Part shown: piece by piece, positions 1 through 7,299 of the stretch
How positions within the stretch are numbered: position 1 is the stretch's first letter
Layout of the letters: each line of letters opens with the position of its first letter
Assembly: GCA_026770585.1 (NCBI GenBank)
Contig: MU646480.1
Span: 338,997-354,526 of the forward strand
Direction: 5' to 3'
DNA from: Baffinella frigidus
Taxonomy: Eukaryota > Cryptophyceae > Cryptomonadales > Baffinellaceae
DNA: 15,530 bases
Notes under the pieces: model-generated
What the model saw: only the letters and a program-made list of their open reading frames with translations
What the model was told of the DNA's origin: nothing
The model's database searches: none
Position numbers and translations under genes: made by a program

Positions 1-74
<74 letters not shown>

Positions 75-79
75 ATTTT
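1..79. repeat. (TA)n microsatellite at the window edge
   Basis: About 31 uninterrupted TA units, then a slightly broken TA tract ending in a T run. It is pure low-complexity DNA with no gene. Its place at the very edge suggests the window or contig begins in a microsatellite, so the true length is unknown. Confidence 0.97.
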
Positions 80-1000
80 TGCCATTTGACTCGTACCACC
101 ATACCCCTTGACATGCATACCACCCTGACCCCTGTCCGCCGTGGATGCGCTCCTAACCGCCGCCACCAACCCATGTCTGCTCTTGCCTCACACCCTGCGG
201 CCTGACGTGCACCACCCTACCCCTTGATGCGTGTGCTCCTTCCCGCCTCCAACCCGGGTCTGACCCTGCCTCACACCACCCTGATGTGAGGCCTTCACTC
301 GCACCACCCTGCACCTTGCCTCATACCGCCTTACCCCTTGACTCGCATACCACACTGTCCCCTGTCCGCTGTGGATGCGCTCCTCCCCGCCGCAACCAAC
401 CCTGGTCTGCCCTTGCCGCATCTCACCCTGTCATTTGACTCGTACCACCATACCCCTTGACTCGCATACCACCCTCCCCGCCGCCACCAACCCTGGTCAG
501 CACTTGCCGAACACCTCCCTGATGTGAGACCTTGCCTCGCACCACCCACCCTGCCCCTTCACTCGTACGACCCACCCCTTGACGCATGACACCCTTCCTC
601 TGAACTCATACCACCCTGCTCCCTCCCCGCCGCCATCGCCCCTGGCCAGCCCTTGATGCATACCACCCTGCCCCCTGCCCGCCGTGTCTGCCCTCCTCCC
701 CGCCGCCCCCAACCCTGGTCAGACCCTGTCTCACTCCACCCTGTCCCTTGACGCACACCACCCTGCACCCTGCCCCTTCACTCACACCACCCTCCCCGCC
801 GCCACCAACCCTAGTCTGCCCTTGCCGAGTGCCACCCTGCCCCGTGCCCTTGACTCATACCACCCTGCCTCGTGACTCACACCACCCTCTGCCCCCTGAC
901 GCACGCCACCCTACCCCTTGGCTCGCACCCCACGCTGCCCCTTAGAAGCAAACCACCCTGCCCCCTGCCCAGGGGGTGCACGTGCATGCCCTCCCTGCGA
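80..1000. repeat. C-rich degenerate minisatellite
   Basis: The region is built of variants of a unit like ACCACCCTGCCCCTTGACTC followed by GYAY, recurring every 20-30 bases. A longer higher-order block (CCCCTGTCCGCCGTGGATGC followed by GCTCC and a CCGCCGCCACCAACCCTGG part) recurs near 131, 360, 470 and 690. The strand is strongly C-rich and G-poor. Open frames of 60-110 codons on both strands arise because the repeat lacks stops in some frames; they have no protein-like composition. No gene is supported. Confidence 0.85.
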
Positions 1001-1498
1001 GGTCTCATCAACGGTCAATCTGGCGTATCGTAGCTCTGTGGTAAAGTCACTCCGGTCATCCTACACACGCCCTGAAAGAGCGCGGCCCACCGAGACAAAA
1101 GTCGCGAGTGGAACGTCCCAAAGCAAAAGTGGAACCTCTGTTAAGTTAAGAAGTAACAGTGGATACCTCCAGAGTCAATGTCTTGGCCGGAGTTCCCCCG
1201 GAGAGACTCCCGGCAAGGCATCCTCGGGAGGGGACGCCGGGGTTGCCATCTAGGGGGCGATTCGAACATACCAACGTATCGTGAAATACAAAAATAAAAT
1301 ACATTTACGTTTTTGCTTTGCATATACGTTTTGTATAATTTACATATACGTTGTAATATACATCTACGTTTTTGTGTTGACACGCGAGCGTGGCCTCTGG
1401 ACAGGGAATATCGGGGCGTTCTGGTATTACCTCTCGCTCTCCCTCGCGCCTGCCACCGCCCTCGTCTGGTCCGCCCCCACTCTCCCCAACCCTGCTCC
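1001..1498. other. Unassigned stretch with an AT-rich TACGTT island
   Basis: I recognise no gene here. From about 1280 to 1375 the base composition becomes AT-rich, and ACGT recurs at 1307, 1326, 1347 and 1366 within CATNTACGTT contexts, i.e. four units spaced 19-21 bases apart. The sequence TAAAGTCACTCCGG near 1042 reappears in the stem of the fold-back at 4887-4959, so part of this stretch is repeat-derived. 1376-1498 is mixed and GC-rich with no recognisable content. Confidence 0.6.
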
Positions 1499-1500
1499 GG

Positions 1501-1811
1501 CAACTTTCAGGGAGAGACATTGAAAGTTGACGCTCTCAGGGGGTGACATTGAAAGCTCTCAGGGGGTGACATTGAAGGCTGCGAGGGTGGGGAGCGTAGA
1601 GACGCCCTCGTCTGGGTGCGCCCCCCACTCTCTCCAACAACCATGCGCCCCTCCGTCAACTTTCAAGGAGAGACATTGAAAGTTGACGGTGGGGAACGTG
1701 GGAAAATTGACCGTTGGGAACGAGGAGGCACCCTCGTCTGGTGCACACCCCACTCAATCCAACCCTGCGCCCATCCGTCAACTTAGAAGCGCAGGGATTG
1801 AAAGTTGACGG
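1501..1811. repeat. Cluster of GTCAAC/GTTGAC hairpin repeats
   Basis: Three short inverted repeats with GTCAACTT and AAGTTGAC arms. 1501-1529 pairs CAACTTTCA with TGAAAGTTG. 1653-1689 has 14-base perfect arms (CCGTCAACTTTCAA/TTGAAAGTTGACGG) around a 9-base loop. 1775-1811 has 10-base arms. They sit in a repeated frame that includes GAGAGACATTGAAAG and CCACTCTCNCCAACNNCC. The function is unknown. They look like pieces of a dispersed family also seen at 2060-2096. Confidence 0.8.
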
Positions 1812-2166
1812 TGAGGAAAGTGGAGGCTGGTCCGCCCCCGAGCCTCTGGAATGTATTGGATACTCCTGAAATCGCGAAAACCACACAGCGGACTTCCAAG
1901 GGATTTTGAATGACCCTTAAGCGATAAGACCTACGACCCCACGGTAGGCAACCCGCAGGGACATTGGGGGGTTCCTACGGATAAGGTATCGGAAACTCGG
2001 CCCGAAATGGGCCGAAAATCCCTTGGTAGCCCGCTGTGTTGCTAGGGTGTTGCGCCCATCCGTCAACTTAGGGGCGCAGGGATTGAAAGTTGACGGTGGG
2101 GAAAGTGGAGGCTGGTCCGCCCCCGAGCCTCTGGAATGTATTGGACACCCCTAAAATCGCGAAAAC
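1768..2166. repeat. Direct repeat pair of about 114 bp, period 284
   Basis: 1768-1881 and 2052-2166 are nearly identical. Both start CGCCCATCCGTCAACTTA, contain the GTCAAC hairpin, continue through GGCTGGTCCGCCCCCGAGCC and end AATCGCGAAAAC. The intervening DNA is a fold-back (1884-2038). The arrangement is either a duplication around an inserted fold-back or two copies of a larger composite unit. Confidence 0.9.
1884..2038. mobile_element. Fold-back (MITE-like) element between direct repeats
   Basis: The terminal arms 1884-1907 (CACAGCGGACTTCCAAGGG plus ATTTT) and 2015-2038 are reverse complements at about 22 of 24 positions. The roughly 155-bp element has no coding capacity, as expected of a non-autonomous inverted-repeat element. 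Its interior holds CGGATAAGGTATCGGAAACT, which is found again in inverted orientation near 3963-4006, so interior blocks are shared between elements. I saw no clear target-site duplication. Confidence 0.7.
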
Positions 2167-2228
2167 TCGGGTGTTGCAGAGCGAAATCCAGCCGAGCGCG
2201 ACCGCGAGAGCCACTCTAGCCCTACGCT

Positions 2229-2837
2229 CGTCCGTCAACTTTCAGAGAGGCGGAGGGGAAAGTGGAGGCCCTGGCGGAGTGGCGAGCGGCCCGCTTCGGG
2301 ACCGCTCTCCCCCCTCGGGACGGTGTGGGTGGGCTGACGTTGGTGCGGGGCCCTCCTCACAGGGTGGGGTGTCTGGGGATGCACGTCAGCCTCGTCTTCT
2401 CAAGGCTGACGTGAGTGGGGGTGAGAAAGTAGAAACATCCACTTTCTCAGTGGGAAAGAGGAGGCATTGGCGCAAAACGCCAGCATGCCAACGTGAGAAT
2501 AGTCTGTAGGGTGGCGGAGGGGGAAGTGGAGGCGCTGGCACATTAGCCAGGTGAGTCTCCTGTCTGTATCATGATGACACACGCGGAGTGGGCGGGCTGA
2601 CGTTGGTGCGGGGCCCTCCTTACAGGGAGAGTGGGGGTGGGAAAGTAGAAACATCCACTTTCTCGGTGGGAAAGAGGAGGCATTGGCGGAAGTGGGCGGG
2701 CTGAAGTTCAAGGGCGACTTATCTCCACCGTGTGTGCGGGACTTCGCGCTCTAAAACGGGTTGAAAGGCAATTTCTGACGTTGGTGCGGGGCCCTCCGAA
2801 CAGGGTGGGATGCCTGGGGATGCACGTGGCCAACATT
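2229..2837. repeat. Dispersed direct repeats
   Basis: GGGCTGACGTTGGTGCGGGG followed by CCCTCC occurs near 2332 and 2597, and in shorter form near 2777. A block of about 60 bases (GAGTGGGGGTG through GGGAAAGAGGAGGCATTGGC) occurs at about 2411-2471 and 2628-2690. Each copy contains a small hairpin, GAGAAAGT/ACTTTCTC or a close variant. A 139-codon open frame over part of this stretch crosses several repeat boundaries and is not considered a gene. Confidence 0.85.
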
Positions 2838-3389
2838 CCGACCTTCCTCCGCTGGCAGCGCCTGGTCACACCCCGCCCTATGAACCTCCATACCTGAAAC
2901 TGCCTCACTCTATTTCGGCTCGCCACTTTGGTGAGCTCGGGCTCTTCGGAGCGGAGAAGTTGACGGATGTGTTCCGGCCTTGCTCCGCTGGCAGCGTCCA
3001 GCCACGCCCCGCCCTATGAAGAACCCCCATACCTTAGCGCTGTCTCAGTCTACCTGGGCTCGCCAATTTGGTGAGTTGACGGGTGTGTTCCGACCTTGCT
3101 CCTATGGCAGCGTCTGGGCATGCCCTGCCCTGTGGATATCCTTCTTCTTCTTCTTCATCTTCTTTGTGACTCTCGATGCAGGTCCTAGGTAGGCCCTTAC
3201 GCCTTGTGTTGAGTGATACGAAAGTCTATGCGCCTTAAGAACGAGCCAGCCCTGTGGAGGACCCCCATACCTAAGTCTATTTGGGCTCGCCAAATTGGTG
3301 AGCTTGGGCTCTGTTCCGCTTTAAAGTTGACGGATTTTATTTGACCTTGATCCGCTGGCAGCGCCTGGTCACGCTCCGCCCTGTGAAGT
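2838..3389. repeat. Tandem family with GGCTCGCCA/TGGTGAGC hairpin
   Basis: Units begin near 2838, 2972, 3090 and 3239. Shared parts are CCGACCTTGCTCCGCTGGCA followed by GCG, CACGCCCCGCCCTATGAA, ACCCCCATACCT, CTCAGTCTA, then GGCTCGCCA-NTT-TGGTGAGC and AAGTTGACGGATGTGTTCCG. The GGCTCGCCA/TGGTGAGC pair would form a short hairpin. The third unit is interrupted by the insertion at 3137-3248. A diverged copy lies far away at about 12510-12620. No protein coding is evident. Confidence 0.85.
3137..3248 (-). mobile_element. Short insertion with (GAA)n tail and 10-bp flanking repeat
   Basis: This 112-bp block splits a repeat unit. It is flanked exactly by GCCCTGTGGA at 3127-3136 and 3249-3258, which looks like a 10-bp target-site duplication. 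Read on the minus strand it ends in a (GAA)n tract (plus strand CTTCTTCTTC near 3141-3162) and contains CTAGGACCTGCATCGAGAGT. The same core plus GAA tail occurs at 13269-13305 and, on the minus strand, at 13441-13517. Size, simple-repeat tail and flanking duplication suggest a SINE-like retroposon; I see no pol III promoter boxes, so the class is uncertain. Confidence 0.6.
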
Positions 3390-3422
3390 TCCTTTTGCGA
3401 GTGTGTCGACCTTGCCGCCTCG

Positions 3423-3585
3423 TCGGACTGCCTTATCGCTCCGACTGCCTAATCCCTAAGCGACTGTCTAACCCCTAACCGACTGCCTAATTCCTAACAG
3501 ACTACCTTATCCCTAACCGACTGCCTAATCCCTAGCCGACTGCTTAATCCCTAACCGACTGCCTAATCACCAACCCCTAACGAGG
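3423..3585. repeat. 19-bp minisatellite, first block
   Basis: About eight variants of CGACTGCCTAATCCCTAAC in tandem. CCCTAAC resembles a degenerate telomere unit joined to CGACTGCCTAAT. It is a conventional minisatellite with diverged units. No spacers are present, so it is not a CRISPR array. Confidence 0.92.
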
Positions 3586-3671
3586 CAGGCGGGGAAGGAG
3601 GACGCGTTAGCGCTAGCAGCCATCAAGGTGGAGATAGAAGAACTGACGCAAGAGTGCGAAGACCTGGCCGC
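3586..3671 (+). pseudogene. Exon-like fragment, copy 1 (helical peptide)
   Basis: In the frame starting CAG GCG GGG AAG, this 86-base block reads QAGKEDALALAAIKV then EIEELTQECEDLAA, an amphipathic acidic helix or coiled-coil-like peptide. A second copy lies at 3793-3878. The copies differ at only three sites, GCC/GCA, CTG/CTC and CTG/TTG, all silent in this frame, which suggests they were coding when they diverged. The frame then enters the 19-bp minisatellite and reaches TAA after about 15 codons. There is no start codon or recognisable family. It is probably a captured or relict exon piece. Confidence 0.45.
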
Positions 3672-3792
3672 CTCGCCTGACTGCCTTATCGCCCCGACTG
3701 CCTAACCCCTAACCGACTGTCTAACCCCTAACCGACTGCCTAATCCCTAACTGACTGCCTAACCTCTGACTCCTGAACGGTGCACGGGCAAA
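3672..3792. repeat. 19-bp minisatellite, second block
   Basis: Four to five more units of the CGACTGCCTAAYCCCTAAC type lie between the two exon-like copies. The composite of exon-like block plus minisatellite thus forms a larger repeat of period 207. Confidence 0.9.
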
Positions 3793-4071
3793 CAGGCGGG
3801 GAAGGAGGACGCGTTAGCGCTAGCAGCAATCAAGGTGGAGATAGAAGAACTCACGCAAGAGTGCGAAGACTTGGCCGCGGCACGCTCGGGCGCCCGAAAC
3901 GCGGTATCACCTTTATTCCGGATCGAACCCACCACACAGTGGGCTACGGAGGGATTCACGGGCACTCAGTTTCCGTTACCTTATCCGAGTTTCCGTTACC
4001 TTATCCGTATTCCGGATCGAACCCAATATGAACCGCGGTTTGCACCCCAAGAACCCTCTGCCTGTCGTTGA
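3793..4071 (+). pseudogene. Exon-like fragment, copy 2, extended
   Basis: The same helical peptide as 3586-3671 continues here in frame through LAAARSGARNAVSPLFRIEP to TGA at 4069-4071. The ARSGARNAVSPLFRI part recurs at 4287-4328 in the same frame with two silent third-base changes, so this portion is also coding-like. Downstream the frame runs through a 20-bp tandem repeat, which makes the distal part doubtful. An ATG at 3835 gives a 78-codon frame, but no evidence shows this is the true start. No known family is recognised. Confidence 0.4.
3963..4006. repeat. 20-bp tandem repeat, two units
   Basis: TTTCCGTTACCTTATCCG occurs twice in succession (near 3970 and 3990), joined by AG. The reverse complement of this unit, with one change, is found inside the fold-back at 1884-2038. 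Confidence 0.85.
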
Positions 4072-4239
4072 GTCGGATCCCGACTGAACAGAAGGGACTC
4101 ACACGGTGGACTACGAACCTTTCACACGAGTCAACTTACCTGAAGACAATTAACTTGAAGGATTTTTCCAATGCAAATTGGTCACGTAACACCCCGGAAT
4201 CCGGGGTCAGCGAAACCCTCGTAGCCCACCGAGTAGTGT

Positions 4240-4331
4240 GGTGTCGTCAACAGTCGTCGACCGTGGTTGACGACGTGGCCGTAGCCCGCTCGGGCGCCCG
4301 AAACGCGGTATCACCCTTATTCCGGATCTAA
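4240..4331 (+). pseudogene. Diverged third exon-like fragment
   Basis: In frame, the stretch reads STVVDDVAVARSGARNAVSP followed by LFRI and TAA at 4329-4331. It matches the ARSGARNAVSPLFRI segment of copy 2. Differences are mostly silent or conservative (Leu to Val, Ala to Val). Nearby GTCGTCAAC (4246) and GTTGACGAC (4263) form a hairpin. It is most likely a relict coding fragment in repeat DNA. Confidence 0.35.
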
Positions 4332-4384
4332 CCCATTAGGTGTATTGCAGATCAAACCCAGTGTTGTTACTACGGATCGAACCC

Positions 4385-4514
4385 AATATCTAGCTCTCCC
4401 CGAGTTTTATTCTGGCTCGTCCTTAAAAGTATTTAAGCGCAGACATCCAGTACAAAAGGGCGAGTGTAAAGCCTTGAGGACGATCCAGAATAAAACTCGG
4501 GCAGAGCTAGAATA
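4385..4514. mobile_element. Fold-back element
   Basis: The arms at about 4385-4425 (AATATCTAGCTCTCCCCGAG, then TTTTATTCTGG and a CGTCCTTA end) and 4474-4514 are near-perfect reverse complements. The central spacer is about 48 bases. Both sides carry GGATCGAACCCAATAT or GGATCTAACCCAATAT (4374 and 4526), a motif also found at 4014. A 229-codon frame that spans this fold-back (4345-5034) is not accepted as a gene because it runs through several inverted and direct repeats. Confidence 0.75.
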
Positions 4515-4683
4515 TGTTTATTACGGATCTAACCCAATATGGCCACCATGTATACCGCGCCCGAAAGGCGGTTCCACCCACCCCACCACCCACCTATCTG
4601 TGTCTGGGGTGTCTACATCGGAGTTCCCCACTCAGTTAGGAGTTCCCCAGCCAGCGCACCACCAACCCAGAGCCGCACAGAAC

Positions 4684-4713
4684 CATAACCTGCTTGAGCT
4701 CAAACAGGTTATG
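4684..4713. repeat. Near-perfect 30-bp palindrome around CAGGTTATG
   Basis: CATAACCTG-C-TTGAGCTCAA-A-CAGGTTATG is its own reverse complement except at one symmetric pair. CAGGTTATG is also the repeated motif at 5041, 5059, 5242 and 5260. It could be a protein-binding palindrome or a fold-back terminus; nothing decides between these. Confidence 0.85.
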
Positions 4714-4886
4714 TATGCATTTTCATCTCTTGGGACCACCATGGGACTACCCACATGCGCCCAGAGCCGCGCAGAAGCCCGCCGGCGTGTGTTCATCTCT
4801 CTGTACCACCGCGGGAAGAGAGAGACCTTAATTACTACCAACACGGCCGCCATGGCGCGACGCCGAGGCTGTGTCTTCTGGGGACA

Positions 4887-4959
4887 AATCCCACTTAGGC
4901 ATAGCCGGAGTGACTTGTGTAAAGGTGTAAAGTCACTCCGGCTTTGCCTTAGTGGGGTT
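4887..4959. mobile_element. Short fold-back with 30-bp arms
   Basis: The arms 4887-4916 (AATCCCACTTAGGCATAGCC, then GGAGTGACTT) and 4930-4959 pair at about 27 of 30 positions, leaving a 13-base loop. The stem sequence AAAGTCACTCCGG also occurs near 1043, so this is a dispersed element and not a unique terminator. Confidence 0.75.
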
Positions 4960-4969
4960 TATTCCCAGA

Positions 4970-5325
4970 CGTCTGATGGTGTGGTTGGGCGTTGCTGGCA
5001 GGCGAACCCCTTTCCTCAGGTTTTGGTTATCTAGGATAGACAGGTTATGGACCGGAAACAGGTTATGTGCCTGATGGAGTGGTTGGGCGTTGCCGGCAGG
5101 CGCTTGCCCCCGTGCGGGCTATCCAAAAGGAAGCAGTGCTTTTCTGCAGAACCACTTCCAGTGTCCGCATATGTCCTCAGTCGAAAGATCATAAAGGAAC
5201 TGAAGGGCGCGACGCCGAGGTCTGAGCACTAAAATCCTAGACAGGTTATGGACTGACAACAGGTTATGTGACTGATGGTGTGGTTGGGCGTTGCTCTCAG
5301 GCGCTGGCACCCGTGCAAAGCAAGA
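4970..5325. repeat. Direct repeats, period about 201
   Basis: TAGACAGGTTATGGAC, ACAGGTTATGTG, CTGATGG, GTGGTTGGGCGTTGC and CAGGCGCT occur in this order at about 5035-5122 and 5237-5322. A partial copy near 4973-5000 carries only the GTGGTTGGGCGTTGCTGGCA part. DNA between copies (5123-5234) resembles part of 7605-7645 (GAAAGGAAGC, TTCTGCAG and TTCCRGTGTCCGC). There is no recognised gene. Confidence 0.85.
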
Positions 5326-5459
5326 AGTCGGCGGCAGCTGTCACGCGACGCACCGAGGCCATCATTAATGATGCTGCGTCGTCACCAGGTTTTGACGAGA
5401 GAGAGAGGGAGAGAGGGAGAGAGAGAGAGAGAGGGAGAGGACAGAAGAGGGAGAGGACG

Positions 5460-5490
<31 letters not shown>

Positions 5491-5668
5491 CGCACCGAGG
5501 CCATCATTAATGATGCTGCGTCGTCACCAGGTTTTGACGAGAGAGAGAGGGAGAGAGGGAGAGAGAGAGAGGGAGAGAGAGAGAGAGAGGGAGAGAGAGA
5601 CGCACCGAGGCCATCATTAATGATGCTGCGTCGTCACCAGGTCTTGTCGAGAGAGAGAGAGAGGGAGA

Positions 5669-5727
<59 letters not shown>

Positions 5728-5880
5728 GGACGCACGGAGGCGATCATTAATGATGCTGCGTCGTCGCCACGTTTTGACGAGAGAGAGAGGGGGGGGGAGA
5801 GAGGGAAGGAGAGGGAGGGAGAGGGGGGGGGGGAGAGAGAGAGCGCGGGAGAGAGAGAGAGAGAGGGAGAGCGACGCTAT
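5326..5880. repeat. GA microsatellite punctuated by four palindromic units
   Basis: A unit of about 52 bases beginning GACGCACCGAGGCCATCATT and containing ATTAATGATGCTGCGTCGTC occurs at about 5347-5399, 5489-5540, 5599-5650 and 5729-5780. Each has a palindromic core (CATCATTAATGATG and GACGCA/TGCGTC). Between units lie impure (GA)n tracts of 60-90 bases, and poly-G runs appear near 5790-5832. Open frames across the block read Arg-Glu repeats, and the unit is read in two different frames in successive copies, which argues against a protein. Confidence 0.92.
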
Positions 5881-6034
5881 TTCTCGCAAGCCTGGAAATG
5901 AGCGATCCGAACGTCCATGGGCCTGGTCCAGAATCCCACTACCCATCATTCCACTGGTTGCTCGAAACGAGCGCCACAGCCCACGGCTTCCAGGCGTTTC
6001 TCGAAACTAGCGGCACACAGTCGCATCCGGTCAG
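5881..6034. other. Unassigned spacer
   Basis: No gene or clear element. CTCGAAACGAGC and CTCGAAACTAGC occur in similar contexts at about 5961 and 6000, and CCTGG/CCAGG inverted words lie near 5890 and 5990, suggesting an eroded inverted repeat. Confidence 0.4.
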
Positions 6035-6194
6035 CCACGCCACGATGACCTGTGTACCAACTTGGCATTTTTTTTAAAGTCAATTCACCCACAAATCTGT
6101 CAACTTAGTCCGGATTCCGGACAATATTAGTTTTAGTAGTGCACAAATAATAGAAAGACGCAATCAAGTTGGTTCACAGGTCATCGTGGCGTGG
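6035..6194 (+). mobile_element. 160-bp fold-back element, copy 1
   Basis: The terminal inverted repeats CCACGCCACGATGACCTGTG plus TACCAACTTG (left) and their reverse complement (right, ending CATCGTGGCGTGG at 6194) bound a non-coding interior with a GTCCGGATTCCGGAC palindrome. A second copy in opposite orientation is at 13764-13922, which proves a mobile or duplicated unit. CAG flanks both ends of this copy. The class of transposase that would mobilise it is not evident. Confidence 0.88.
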
Positions 6195-6199
6195 CAGGT

Positions 6200-6343
6200 A
6201 TTTGATTTAAATGGTTCGGAGTCCCCCGAATGCACGACATTTACTACACGTTTGATCATACTAGTAATAAGAAGGGCCGGGCGTGACACAAACGTGTAGT
6301 AAATTTCGTGCTTTCGGGGGACTCCGAACTATTTAAATCAAAT
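6200..6343. mobile_element. Fold-back element with 54-bp arms
   Basis: The arms 6200-6253 and 6290-6343 are reverse complements with about three mismatches. They begin ATTTGATTTAAATGGTTCGG and include AGTCCCCCGAATGCACGAC. The loop is 36 bases. It starts only five bases after the preceding fold-back. The low arm divergence suggests recent insertion or sequence homogenisation. No coding capacity. Confidence 0.88.
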
Positions 6344-6392
6344 ATTTGACCAGATGAAGTCACACACCGCTCACAGGGTGGTCCTAGTCTCG

Positions 6393-6497
6393 TATCCCGT
6401 AAGTGGCGAAAAGGCTCATACGCCCTACCGTAGGGTCCTAGGACCTGCCTACGATCTCTGTGCGGTCAAATTTGACCGCATCGCCACTTAAGGGATA
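6393..6497 (+). mobile_element. TATCCCTTAAGTG-family MITE, copy 1
   Basis: The ends are TATCCCGTAAGTGGC and GCCACTTAAGGGATA, i.e. short terminal inverted repeats bounded by TA. The interior has CATACGCCCTACCGTAGGG, CCTAGGACCTGCCTA and TCAAATTTGACCGC. Related copies are at 6496-6602, 8044-8147 and 8530-8633. Short length, TA-bounded ends and no coding frame fit a Tc1/mariner-type non-autonomous element; that assignment is inferred from the ends only. Confidence 0.85.
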
Positions 6498-6602
6498 TAA
6501 CCCTTAAGTGACCAGTAGGCTCATACGCCCTACGGTAGGGCCCTAGGACCTGCCTAGGACTTCTTGGCTCTCAAATTTGACCGCATCGCCACTTAAGGGA
6601 TA
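6496..6602 (+). mobile_element. TATCCCTTAAGTG-family MITE, copy 2
   Basis: It lies directly after copy 1 in the same orientation and appears to share its TA boundary. Ends are TATAACCCTTAAGTGACC and CGCCACTTAAGGGATATA. The interior CCTACGGTAGGGCCCTAGGA and TCAAATTTGACCGCATCGCC is very close to copy 1. Confidence 0.85.
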
Positions 6603-6753
6603 TACCCAGGCATACTGCAGCCTCCTACCATGTGCCGCACCATGTGCTCGAGTGCCCCCTGTCCCGAGAGTCTCCGTCGTACAGTTCATCACGATCCTGC
6701 GGTACCTACAGCACTCCAACAGCCTCAAGCCGGCCAAAGTGCTTCCAGAGTTT

Positions 6754-6826
6754 ACTCGAAATTAAGGACCTGGGGAGTGTCCTTAATTTATTGAAATTAG
6801 GGACCAGTAGGTCCTTACTTTCGAGT
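6754..6826. repeat. Alternative overlapping hairpins
   Basis: The segment 6760-6769 (AATTAAGGAC) can pair with 6779-6788 (GTCCTTAATT). A longer arm containing it, 6754-6771, can instead pair with 6809-6826 (AGGTCCTTACTTTCGAGT, one mismatch). The two stems exclude each other. The region 6603-6753 upstream has no recognised content. Whether the structure is transcribed is unknown. Confidence 0.6.
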
Positions 6827-6866
6827 CAACACCCCCCCCATTTCAAAATGTGTCGTTAATTTTTCT

Positions 6867-6918
6867 TGGCCCCTAGGGTGGTCCTATGCGCCTAGGACGT
6901 GCCCTACTGTAGGATCCT
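6867..6918. repeat. Solo CCTAGG-type core without terminal repeats
   Basis: CCCTAGGGTGGTCCTATGCG, CCTAGGACGTG and CCTACTGTAGGATCCTTAGG follow the interior of the CAGGGGTACC MITE family in reverse complement, but the terminal repeats of that family are absent. It is a detached core module. Confidence 0.6.
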
Positions 6919-6984
6919 TAGGCGGTGGGTGTGTGTCTTTCATTTCGAGTAACACCTGTACGTTGTTGGAACGCGGCAGGAGTG

Positions 6985-7052
6985 GGGGGGGGAGCTGCGG
7001 GTGTTGGGAAGGCGGCAGGGGGGGCGGCAGGGGGGGCGGGGGGCGGGCGGTA
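6985..7052 (+). other. G-rich tract with G-quadruplex potential
   Basis: The strand has successive G runs: eight or more at 6985, then GGG, GGG, GGGGGGG twice, GGGGGG and GGG, separated by short loops such as CGGCA. Four or more runs of at least three G within short distances meets the usual quadruplex rule. No gene is associated. Confidence 0.7.
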
Positions 7053-7093
7053 ACACAGTGTCATGAATAAACTGAGGCGGTTCACACACGGTG

Positions 7094-7219
7094 TACAGGG
7101 GTACCTCGCTCATAAGAAATCGCCGCCCCCTAGCTAGGACCCTACAGTACGCCTATGCCTAGGGCCCTGTGGTGGTCCTAGGGGGGGCGGTGGTTTCTCA
7201 TGAGCGAGGTACCCCTGTA
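7094..7219 (+). mobile_element. CAGGGGTACC-family MITE, copy 1
   Basis: The inverted termini TACAGGGGTACCTCGCTCAT plus AAGAAA (left) and TTTCTCATGAGCGAGGTACC plus CCTGTA (right) enclose a core with CTAGGACCCTACAGTA, GCCTATGCCTAGGGCC and GGTCCTAGGGGG. It is about 126 bp, TA-bounded and non-coding. Three further copies lie at 8715, 9356 and 9473. Termini and size suggest a Tc1/mariner-like non-autonomous element; no transposase is in the window. Confidence 0.88.
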
Positions 7220-7299
7220 GAATGCGCCTGGCATCTCTCGAGAGAGAGGGAGAGAGAGAAACGGTGCGGGTGTTACGGGTCGAATCCATCGCAAGAAAC

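Noticed and set aside
2090-2509. 139-codon plus-strand frame
   Set aside because: It crosses boundaries of several direct repeats whose other copies do not keep the frame.
3423-3792. Possible CRISPR-like array
   Set aside because: Units are contiguous 19-mers without unique spacers, and the context is eukaryotic.
3910-4540. tRNA or tRNA-derived SINE, because of repeated GGATCGAACCC resembling a B box
   Set aside because: No A box at the proper distance and no cloverleaf could be drawn around any of the four occurrences.
4345-5034. 229-codon open frame on the plus strand
   Set aside because: It spans two fold-back elements, a palindrome and part of a direct repeat array, and its residues have no domain-like pattern. 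It is open by chance.
5275-5901. 208-codon Arg/Glu-rich frame
   Set aside because: It is produced by GA repeats, and the interspersed units are read in different frames in successive copies.
7270-7290. GGGTCGAATCC resembling a tRNA T-arm
   Set aside because: The preceding sequence is a GA repeat and no acceptor or D stem is found.
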